From a bacterium (GTDB lineage Bacteria; Bacteroidota; Bacteroidia; Bacteroidales; Muribaculaceae): a stretch of DNA of 44,342 nt. Location: the NCBI GenBank assembly GCA_004563195.1, contig SFTJ01000018.1:1-44342 (forward strand), in the 5' to 3' direction. Each line of letters opens with the position of its first letter. Within the stretch, counting starts at the first letter, position 1. Both the position numbers and the translations under genes were made by a program. Below the pieces are notes generated by a model. That model was not told the origin of the DNA. It saw only the letters and a program-made list of their open reading frames with translations, and did no database searches. Below are positions 25,671 through 32,191 of this stretch, piece after piece.

Positions 25671-26358
25671 AAGCTACATCCACTCGGCTTGGGATGTGCT
25701 TATGCCGCGCACCTGCCCGGTGTGCCGCCACGCGCTGTCGCCCGGCGAACCCTATGTGTGTCGAAAATGTCTCGACAACCTCCCTCGCACGCTCTTCGAG
25801 ACTCGGCAATTCAATTCCATGGAGCAGCTTTTCGCCGGAAAAACGCCCATATATCGCGCCACGGCTTATTTTTACTATCGCAAGCGCAGCCCCTACACCA
25901 ACATAATTCTCGACACCAAATATCGCAATTCGCCGCGTCTGGGCGAGTGGTTCGGTGCCTATGTGGCTTCGCAGATTTTGAGTTCGGGATTCTTTCAGGG
26001 CATACACTGCATCATTCCGGTGCCTATGCACTCCTCAAAGCTCCACAAACGCGGCTACAATCAAGCAGATTACATAGCTCAAGGCATAAGCCGAGTCACC
26101 GGCATTCCCATAGCCCACAATGTGGTGGCGGTGATGCCTCACGACACGCAGACGAGAAAATCCATCTACGACCGCTGGAAGAATACCCAAGGGCTCTTCG
26201 ATACTGTCAACACCCGGGAACTCGAAAACAAGCATGTGCTGCTGGTCGACGATGTGGTCACCACCGGAGCCACCTTGCTCAGCTGCGCCAAAACCATCGA
26301 AGCGGTGCCGGGAATAAAAGTTTCGCTTATGACGCTTGCTTCTGCCGTTCTCGACTGA
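25663..26358 (+). CDS. ComF-family phosphoribosyltransferase-like protein
   Basis: A 231-aa protein with start at 25663 (MIKSYIHSAWDVLMPRTCPVC); a start at 25636 is possible, while the longer open frame back to 25453 only overlaps recX and is not homologous-looking. The N-terminus has a four-Cys zinc-finger (CPVC...VCRKC), the middle has HCIIPVPMHSSKLHKRGYNQA, and the C-terminus carries the PRPP-binding loop VLLVDDVVTTGATL. The family is linked to DNA uptake in Gram-positives; in Bacteroidota its substrate is unknown. Confidence 0.9.
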   Translation: MIKSYIHSAWDVLMPRTCPVCRHALSPGEPYVCRKCLDNLPRTLFETRQFNSMEQLFAGKTPIYRATAYFYYRKRSPYTNIILDTKYRNSPRLGEWFGAYVASQILSSGFFQGIHCIIPVPMHSSKLHKRGYNQADYIAQGISRVTGIPIAHNVVAVMPHDTQTRKSIYDRWKNTQGLFDTVNTRELENKHVLLVDDVVTTGATLLSCAKTIEAVPGIKVSLMTLASAVLD

Positions 26359-26402
26359 CGAATATTTACACATTAATAATATTATAACCCATATTTTTCA
26401 CA

Positions 26403-26957
26403 ATGAAGAAACTGCTCTTACTTATCGATTGTCAAAACGACTTTATCGATGGCAGCCTGGCAGTAGCCGGTGCTCCCGAAGCTATGAACGAACTCGCTCA
26501 CTATATAGCCCAAAATGCCGATGAATACAGCGCAATAGCCGCCACTCTCGATTGGCACCCTTACAATCACTCTTCGTTTGCCCGCTATTGCCCGGAGGGC
26601 CCTTGGCCTGTGCACTGTGTGCAGCACACAGTGGGTGCCGCCCTCTTTCAGCCCATCGTCGATGCCACTCAAGGGCGCGAAATACACTTCTTCACCAAGG
26701 GCAACAACATTGCCACCGAGGAATACAGCATCTTTGCCAACCCCAAGAATGGTCCGGCACTGGCAAAATTTATCTCCGACGGTGCTTTTGAGCAAATAGA
26801 TGTGTGCGGCCTATGCGGCGACTATTGCGTGCTCAATTCGCTCAAAGGATTGATAGATAACTGTTTCGGCAGCCTCATCAATGTGCTCCTGCCCTACACT
26901 CCATCTATCGACGATGGCTCCACCTTGCGAAATTTCCTCGCCGAAATAGCAAAATAA
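26403..26957 (+). CDS. pncA: Nicotinamidase-like cysteine hydrolase
   Basis: A 184-aa isochorismatase-fold hydrolase that converts nicotinamide to nicotinate for NAD salvage. The catalytic triad is visible: Asp9 (LLIDCQNDFIDGSL), Lys99 (FFTKGNN) and Cys142 (LCGDYCVLNSL). The metal ligands of true nicotinamidases are present (Asp50 and His52 in LDWHPYNH; His71 in PVHCVQH), which supports nicotinamidase over other family members. It is 44 bp after comF and may belong to the same transcript. Confidence 0.9.
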   Translation: MKKLLLLIDCQNDFIDGSLAVAGAPEAMNELAHYIAQNADEYSAIAATLDWHPYNHSSFARYCPEGPWPVHCVQHTVGAALFQPIVDATQGREIHFFTKGNNIATEEYSIFANPKNGPALAKFISDGAFEQIDVCGLCGDYCVLNSLKGLIDNCFGSLINVLLPYTPSIDDGSTLRNFLAEIAK

Positions 26958-27005
26958 GCACAAGAAAATCACACCTTTCTCCACACTCACTCACCTTTAG
27001 TCAGA

Positions 27006-27050
27006 CCGGTCCGACCCGTCCGACCGGTCTGACATGTCCGACTCGTCCGA
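27006..27050. repeat. 9-bp tandem repeat array, five units (consensus CCGGTCCGA)
   Basis: Units CCGGTCCGA, CCCGTCCGA, CCGGTCTGA, CATGTCCGA, CTCGTCCGA lie head to tail; a degenerate further unit may precede. It matches the two perfect units at 16021-16038. It lies downstream of pncA and just beyond a minus-strand terminator, again in a gap between converging transcripts. Confidence 0.75.
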
Positions 27051-27073
27051 CTTCCACCCCCTCAAAAAAAAAG

Positions 27074-27107
27074 ATAAAAAAAGCACCTCGAAATCACTTC
27101 GCGGTGC
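27074..27107 (-). terminator. Minus-strand terminator of a candidate noncoding RNA
   Basis: On the minus strand GCACC (27107-27103) with inner CGAA helix pairs with GGTGC (27087-27083), directly followed by seven T and, after ATC, nine more T. No minus-strand gene ends here, yet a minus-strand promoter stands 430 bp upstream. Confidence 0.75.
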
Positions 27108-27338
27108 CCTAGGAAAAAAATAGTATGAATAAAATGTGGTATTAGGGTTAACTTTTATCTTTATATTGTAGACTTGCGCCTGTAATAATCGTTTTTAAAA
27201 TATGGGGAACCGTGCATTTTCAAGAACTTCGCCACTCACTCTCGGCGGCATCTCGGAATTATTCCGAGATATAACGCTGTGTTTAATTTCATCTCAACTG
27301 TTAAGAAATTCTCGATTCCTACAGTTACCCATTTTGTT

Positions 27339-27388
27339 ATAAGACTCCTTATTTCATCCTGTTTTCTTTTTGGATGAAGCAGTCTTAT
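27339..27388. other. Long two-part hairpin inside the candidate RNA
   Basis: ATAAGACT (27339-27346) pairs with AGTCTTAT (27381-27388); TTCATCC (27353-27359) pairs with GGATGAA (27372-27378), with a small asymmetric internal loop and a 12-nt T-rich apical loop. Fifteen perfect pairs are unlikely by chance. Confidence 0.65.
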
Positions 27389-27427
27389 CAACCACAAATA
27401 ATAAAACCTAAAAACTAACTTCAATCA

Positions 27428-27452
27428 CCGAATCTTTATTCGGCCCTTTTTT
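27428..27452 (+). terminator. Plus-strand terminator-like hairpin
   Basis: CCGAAT (27428-27433) and ATTCGG (27438-27443) form a short stem followed by CCCTTTTTT on the plus strand. It could stop long read-through from pncA or be the first hairpin of the minus-strand RNA. Confidence 0.4.
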
Positions 27453-27507
27453 ACCTTAATTTCCCTTTATCGCAATACAAATATCTTGTCTATCTTCTTA
27501 TTGAGTG

Positions 27508-27538
27508 CAAAGATAATGATTTTTATCCAAAAAACAAA
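27508..27538 (-). promoter_or_regulatory. Consensus Bacteroidota promoter of the candidate RNA
   Basis: Minus strand TTTG (27538-27535), exactly 19-nt spacer, TATCTTTG (27515-27508). It is the best -33/-7 pair in the window, yet no coding gene follows it for more than 400 bp. Confidence 0.75.
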
Positions 27539-27669
27539 AAAATTATTCCATAATGATACCAAATGCCCTCTGCAATGCCTTGTAGTGATATTGCATCGCT
27601 ATTTTCGGCACATCATTCTGCGCTAAAAGTTGATTATTTTTGTCTATTATCCCTATTGCCGATGCTCCT

Positions 27670-27715
27670 AAAAAACACACAGCGTGCCGGGAAGACTCTC
27701 TCTCCTCGGCACGCT
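27670..27715 (-). terminator. Terminator of the efflux operon
   Basis: A perfect 9-bp stem AGCGTGCCG/CGGCACGCT (27715-27707 with 27689-27681 on the minus strand) is followed by GTGTGTTTTTT. It lies about 80 bp after the MFS gene stop codon. Confidence 0.88.
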
Positions 27716-27794
27716 CATTCTCTATGTGGCGCTTTGCTGCCTTTTTACATTCGGCAGTTTGCACCTTATCGCGATTAGTTATTGTTATTATTTG

Positions 27795-29474
27795 CTAAGT
27801 ATTCTCCACTTTAGTGAGATATTCGCGCGTATCGCCCGATATATCTCGCTTCTTCCACGGAACTATTATCGTAACAAGGGTACACAGCAAGCAAGCGTAG
27901 AATGTCCATCCTGCCATCTCTTTCACTGCCGAGATGGTGGCTTGCACTTGCACTTTGCCTTTGGCCGAAATGGCTGCCATTTGCTCCGACTCGGTCACCG
28001 ACTTGCCTTGATATTGCATGCCGCGCACCGTTTGATTATAGGTGTTGGTGAGTTCCTGATTGGTGCGGTCGTAGTCGTGTGCATAGCGGGTAACATAATA
28101 CTGCTGGCGCTGCTGGAACACATTGCTGTAGAGTGCCGATCCCACGCCGGGGCCTATAACCATACGCACCGAGAGCATCACACACACCCAAGTGGACATA
28201 AACTTAAACGGCATACGCTGGTTGGCATACACGGCTGTGAGCGAGTAGAGGAGCATCATTCCGGTGGCGCGTATTATCACAGGCCACTTCATGTGGCTGT
28301 AGAGTCCCTGGGTTTGTACCTCGAAGTACATGTAGAGCGACGACAAACCTATCAGCAGGAAGCCCAATGCAAACATATACTTCAAATGCACGCCTTTATT
28401 GCCGAAATACACACCTATCAAGCAGCCCAGGAAGTAGCCGAGCACCACCCAGTTGCCCAGTGTGGCATTCTGCCAGTTGTCTATCTTCATGCCCACGCCC
28501 ACAAATATGTTGACAAACATTGCACTCGAGTTGAGCACCATAAGCAGGAAGAAGAGCAGCAAGCCCACCCTCACACTGCGAAGCTTGAACACGCTGAGCA
28601 GAAAATAGGGGCAACGGCGACTCCATTCGAGCCATATAAACAGCGCGGTAAACGCCACGCACAGCAGTGTGGCTATGCGTATCTCTTCCGAATCATACCA
28701 GTCGAGCACCTTGCCATACACCATAATGTAGATAAATGAGCACATCATGCCGCAGAACACCACCACATTGCCGAATTTGGCAAAATTGATGGGAAAATGC
28801 TGTCCGGGATAGCGGTGGAACGGCATGGTTACAAACAATATCACTATTGCCACAAGCATGGTGCCCATCATATAGTAGTAAACATATTGCCACTCATATT
28901 CGTATGCGAGCCATGCGGTGAAGCAGGTACCTATCTGGCCTAGAATCATAAAGAAGAGGTAGATGGTGGGCATACTCGAGGTTTTCTGCACATCGAGTTC
29001 GTCCCAACCTTTCTCTTCGGTAGGATCGTTGCCAGGTGTGATGTTGATGGTGGCTTCCATGCCAAAAGCATATTTGATGAGCGTAAACAGGTTGCACATC
29101 ATCAGCACATTTCGCACAAAGCCCATCACCAAGCTGCATAGTGCCAGCAAGAAGAGGCTGTCGGTCTCGGCGCATACATAACTCAGCATGTACATTATCG
29201 AGAATCCCACTATACACATCATCTTCTCGCGGCGTATGCACACCAGTTGGTAGAAGAAGGGCGAGAAAGCCGCCATTCCCACCGAGGTGACAAACCCCAC
29301 AAATTGTATGTGTTCCGACTGTATGCCCAATCCGCTTGTCATCTCTCCACTATTGGCGGAGTATACACCGCCTATGGTAAGAATAGGGATGAAGAGGATG
29401 ATCAGGAACAGTATGCCAAGTGGCTTTGGCACCCAGTCGTAGAACGGATAATTTCGTGAATAAGTAGCACTCAT
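27795..29474 (-). CDS. MFS efflux transporter (DHA2/EmrB-like)
   Basis: A 559-aa inner-membrane protein with about 14 hydrophobic spans, ending in a single C-terminal span (WTFYACLLCTLVTIIVPW) before a short basic tail. It begins 1 bp after the HlyD-type gene, and a TolC-type gene starts the operon. Together they would form a tripartite pump that carries a drug, bile compound or metabolite across both membranes. It is larger than classic EmrB, with a periplasmic loop near the C-terminus (YSNVFQQRQQYYVTRYAHDY). Substrate unknown; no dedicated regulator is adjacent. Confidence 0.88.
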   Translation of the reverse strand: MSATYSRNYPFYDWVPKPLGILFLIILFIPILTIGGVYSANSGEMTSGLGIQSEHIQFVGFVTSVGMAAFSPFFYQLVCIRREKMMCIVGFSIMYMLSYVCAETDSLFLLALCSLVMGFVRNVLMMCNLFTLIKYAFGMEATINITPGNDPTEEKGWDELDVQKTSSMPTIYLFFMILGQIGTCFTAWLAYEYEWQYVYYYMMGTMLVAIVILFVTMPFHRYPGQHFPINFAKFGNVVVFCGMMCSFIYIMVYGKVLDWYDSEEIRIATLLCVAFTALFIWLEWSRRCPYFLLSVFKLRSVRVGLLLFFLLMVLNSSAMFVNIFVGVGMKIDNWQNATLGNWVVLGYFLGCLIGVYFGNKGVHLKYMFALGFLLIGLSSLYMYFEVQTQGLYSHMKWPVIIRATGMMLLYSLTAVYANQRMPFKFMSTWVCVMLSVRMVIGPGVGSALYSNVFQQRQQYYVTRYAHDYDRTNQELTNTYNQTVRGMQYQGKSVTESEQMAAISAKGKVQVQATISAVKEMAGWTFYACLLCTLVTIIVPWKKRDISGDTREYLTKVENT

Positions 29475-29475
29475 A

Positions 29476-30561
29476 TTACTTTCTTTCAGCCTTTACCACA
29501 ACCATCATACCGGCTGCAAGGCGGTCGTTATCTTCGGGCGTGAGTCCTTCAAAATCGATGCGCACGGGCACGCGTTGCTGTATCTTCACAAAGTTGCCTG
29601 CCGAGTTGTCGGTGGGTACAAGCGAGAATTTCGAACCTGTAGCTCCCGATATGGCAGTGATGGTGCCTTCAAATTCCTTGTCGCCTATGGCGTCGACGGT
29701 CATCTTCACTTTCTGTCCCTCGTAGAGGCGTTCCACTTGGGTTTCCTTATAGTTGGCTATCACCCACTTTTGTGTGTCGGGGATGATGTAGGTGAGTGTG
29801 GTTCCGGCGCTGATATATTGTCCGTCCTCTATGGCACGGCGGCCTAGCTTACCATCGCATGGAGCCACTACCACTGTGTACGACAGGTTGAGCTTTGCCA
29901 TCTCGAGGGCGGCTTGTGCGCGCTCTATGGCTGCTTCGGTGTTGGCACGACGGGTTTGCACTTCGTTCACGCCTGAGTAGGCGGCTTTTTGCTGGCGCTT
30001 CACCGATTCGAGTTTCTCGCGAGTTGCCTTCAACTCGGTTTCTATCTGCTCGAGCTGGATTGGCGATGCTGCCTTGCGCTCCACAAGGTTCTTATAGCGT
30101 TGCTGGTCCTTTTCGAGCTTGGCTATGCGTATATTGATTTCGCTTATCGATGTTTCGTACACCGATGCCGAGTTTTGAGTGGTGGCAAGGGTGGCGTTGA
30201 TTACATTTGCGCCTGCCATGGCATCCTTGAGGGCGGCTTCGGCTTCCATCACTCTGATGCGATATTCGCGGTCGTCGAGCACAAGCAGGGTGTCGCCCTT
30301 CTGCACGCGCTGATGTTCGGTGAAATACACTTTCTTGATGTAGCCTGTGGCGCGCACGTTCACCGGTGCGAGATATTGCTCCACTTGTGCATCGTTGCAG
30401 GTTTCGGTCTTCTTATAGTCGAGAAATAGCATGGTCACCTTCACCACACCCCATAGCAATACGCCTATTCCGAGGGCGCTGGTTATCATCTGACGTATGC
30501 GTTGTCTCTTGAGTTTCTGTACCTTGGTTTCGTGAGTCATTTCACTGTTATTGTTGCTCAT
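29476..30561 (-). CDS. HlyD/EmrA-family membrane fusion protein
   Basis: A 361-aa periplasmic adaptor. A single N-terminal membrane span (about 27-48, MITSALGIGVLLWGVVKV) anchors it; then come the lipoyl half-motif (VNVRATGYIKKVYFTEHQRVQKGDTLLVL), a long alpha-helical hairpin (about 100-215) and the second half (VVVAPCDGKLGRRAIEDGQYISAG), followed by a beta-barrel domain. It links the MFS pump to the TolC-type channel. It sits in the middle of the three-gene operon and its stop is adjacent to the MFS start. Confidence 0.93.
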   Translation of the reverse strand: MSNNNSEMTHETKVQKLKRQRIRQMITSALGIGVLLWGVVKVTMLFLDYKKTETCNDAQVEQYLAPVNVRATGYIKKVYFTEHQRVQKGDTLLVLDDREYRIRVMEAEAALKDAMAGANVINATLATTQNSASVYETSISEINIRIAKLEKDQQRYKNLVERKAASPIQLEQIETELKATREKLESVKRQQKAAYSGVNEVQTRRANTEAAIERAQAALEMAKLNLSYTVVVAPCDGKLGRRAIEDGQYISAGTTLTYIIPDTQKWVIANYKETQVERLYEGQKVKMTVDAIGDKEFEGTITAISGATGSKFSLVPTDNSAGNFVKIQQRVPVRIDFEGLTPEDNDRLAAGMMVVVKAERK

Positions 30562-30628
30562 AATTGTCTGCTTATTATATTTATGGTGTATAAATTTTTG
30601 TAATTATTCTCTAATATTATGTAGTTTT

Positions 30629-31966
30629 TTATCGCCTTGGGGCTTCGCCGAGCAGCGTTGAAAGCTGTCCGGTGTATTTTAGTATCGACAAGCGCGCTAT
30701 GCGATAGTTGTAACTTGCACTCAGATAGTTGTTCTGCGCCGAGCTGAGTTGCATCTCATCTTGCAGAACATCGGTCATAGTCACTATTCCCTCGCGATAG
30801 CGGTCGGTGGTGACGTTATAAACATCTTCGGCGAGCTTGTAGTTGTCCTTTTGCTTCACATAGTTGCGCTGGCTGTTCTGCAAGTCGTTGATGGCGTTCA
30901 TATATTGTGTCTGAAGTCCTTTGTAGGCGTCCTCATACGATATCTTGGCGTTGTCGATGTCGATTTGTGCCTTGCGCACCTTCGAGCGGCGTCCGAAGCC
31001 GTCGAAAATGGGCACGCGAAGCGATATTCCCAAGCCGCTCGAGCGATACCAGTGGTTCGATTCTCCCGAGTGGAACCAATTGCCTATCTTATCGGTATAG
31101 GCTGAGAACATCAGCGAACCCGTGAGTGCCAGACTTGGCAGATATTCGCTCTTGGCGAGGTCCTTCTGCTGCTGGGCGAGGGTCACTTGCTCTTGAAGCA
31201 GCTGCAATTCATACAGGTTGCTGTCCAAACCTGCAAACGAGCTGATTTCGTCTATGCCGTTACCATCGGTCACCACGGCTATGTCGGCGTCGCTCGGATA
31301 GTCCATAACATACTTCAGCATATTATATTGCTGCACGAGCATTGCCTTGGCGTTGTCGTACTGCACTTGCATATTCTCTATATTTATGTTCACGCGCTTC
31401 ACATCCACTTCTATCGCCATATCGTTGTCGTAGAATGCCACCGTTATGTCGCGAAGTTCTTTCAGTCGCTTTATGTTGTCGCCCACTATCGCTATTTGCT
31501 CTTCGGTGTTCTGTGCCATGTAATACATCTTGCTTATCTGCATTATCAGGTCTTCCACCGCTTTTTCATACGATAGCGAATTGATGCGATCCACGGTCTT
31601 TGCCAAGTCCATGGCGGTGAGTGCCATCTGGTTGTAGAGTGGCATCTGCAACTGCACTCCGGCTGCCGAGTTATATTGCAGTGTCTTGGTGATGTTATAC
31701 TTCTTGCCGTAGGCTGTACCGTCGGTTACCGATACGGGTGGGTCGAAATTATCGTTCAGCGATGCCACCATGTTGATTTGGGGCAACAACTTGGCACGAT
31801 TTTCACTGATTGTCAATTTTCCTTTTCTAATCTCGCCATCGGCTTTCTTCAGTCCGAGGTTGTTTTCAATGCCTGTTTTGAGGCATTCTTGCAATGTCAT
31901 CTTCTGTTGCGCTCCGGAACTGAACACCATTCCGGCCATTGCTAATACCAAAATAACTAATCTCAT
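30629..31966 (-). CDS. TolC-family outer-membrane efflux channel
   Basis: A 445-aa protein; ATG 31966 is chosen because it starts a clean signal peptide (MRLVILVLAMAGMVFSSGA) and lies 25 bp after a -7 box, whereas the longer frame begins with TTG inside that box. It has the two TolC repeats, each with helical hairpins (MTLQECLKTGIENNLGLKKA; YKLAEDVYNVTTDRYREGIV) and the DVLQDEMQLSSAQNNYLSASYNY segment. It is the first gene of the efflux operon. Confidence 0.93.
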   Translation of the reverse strand: MRLVILVLAMAGMVFSSGAQQKMTLQECLKTGIENNLGLKKADGEIRKGKLTISENRAKLLPQINMVASLNDNFDPPVSVTDGTAYGKKYNITKTLQYNSAAGVQLQMPLYNQMALTAMDLAKTVDRINSLSYEKAVEDLIMQISKMYYMAQNTEEQIAIVGDNIKRLKELRDITVAFYDNDMAIEVDVKRVNINIENMQVQYDNAKAMLVQQYNMLKYVMDYPSDADIAVVTDGNGIDEISSFAGLDSNLYELQLLQEQVTLAQQQKDLAKSEYLPSLALTGSLMFSAYTDKIGNWFHSGESNHWYRSSGLGISLRVPIFDGFGRRSKVRKAQIDIDNAKISYEDAYKGLQTQYMNAINDLQNSQRNYVKQKDNYKLAEDVYNVTTDRYREGIVTMTDVLQDEMQLSSAQNNYLSASYNYRIARLSILKYTGQLSTLLGEAPRR

Positions 31967-31990
31967 ATCATCTTTTCTTGTTTTCGGGTG

Positions 31991-31998
31991 CAAAGTTA
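31991..31998 (-). promoter_or_regulatory. -7 box of the efflux operon
   Basis: Minus-strand TAACTTTG, 24 bp before the TolC start. No consensus -33 TTG at 19-20 bp; the sequence there is GTGG. An activator may be needed. Confidence 0.5.
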
Positions 31999-32041
31999 GT
32001 CATAAACACCTCATTTCCACTATTCATTTTTGTGCCCTAAT

Positions 32042-32075
32042 TGGTCATTTTTTACCAGCTGGTCATTTTTTGCCA
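32042..32075. promoter_or_regulatory. Direct-repeat operator candidate between efflux operon and lipoprotein gene
   Basis: TGGTCATTTTTTACCA (32042-32057) and TGGTCATTTTTTGCCA (32060-32075) repeat at an 18-bp period; the first is also a TGGT/ACCA inverted repeat. They lie upstream of the -33 region of the efflux operon and about 65-95 bp upstream of the divergent gene's -7 box, the right place for a shared regulator site. Confidence 0.5.
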
Positions 32076-32137
32076 TTTTTTTCATTTTTTCTACTATTGA
32101 CAACTGCCCTTAACGGCTATTTAGCAATAATTTTTTG

Positions 32138-32145
32138 TATCTTTG
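32138..32145 (+). promoter_or_regulatory. -7 box of the glycosidase-like lipoprotein gene
   Basis: TATCTTTG fits TAnnTTTG and lies 46 bp before the GTG start codon. No clear -33 element. Confidence 0.5.
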
Positions 32146-32191
32146 TGGTGTAAACAATCCATATCGGCATAACCGTATTTGAAACGAGGCA

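Larger units (their letters stand above)
27075..27502 (-). ncRNA. Candidate structured noncoding RNA, about 430 nt
   Basis: A full promoter (27508-27538) and an intrinsic terminator (27074-27107) on the minus strand frame this stretch. Inside are at least three strong hairpins: CCGAAT/ATTCGG (27428-27443), a two-part helix ATAAGACT/AGTCTTAT plus TTCATCC/GGATGAA (27339-27388), and TCTCGGAAT/ATTCCGAGA (27251-27269). No ORF with a convincing start or composition spans it; the longest begins with TTG and looks like chance. I find no tmRNA, RNase P (no GAGGAAAGTCC) or SRP RNA signature. An untranslated leader of a lost gene is the main alternative. Confidence 0.45.

Noticed and set aside
27236..27424. 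62-codon minus-strand ORF in the candidate RNA
   Set aside because: It starts with TTG, has no ribosome-binding context and crosses two strong hairpins; likely chance.
27075..27502. tmRNA, RNase P RNA or SRP RNA
   Set aside because: None of the universal sequences (tRNA-like ends, GAGGAAAGTCC, GGTC/GGAAGG/GCAG tip) are present.
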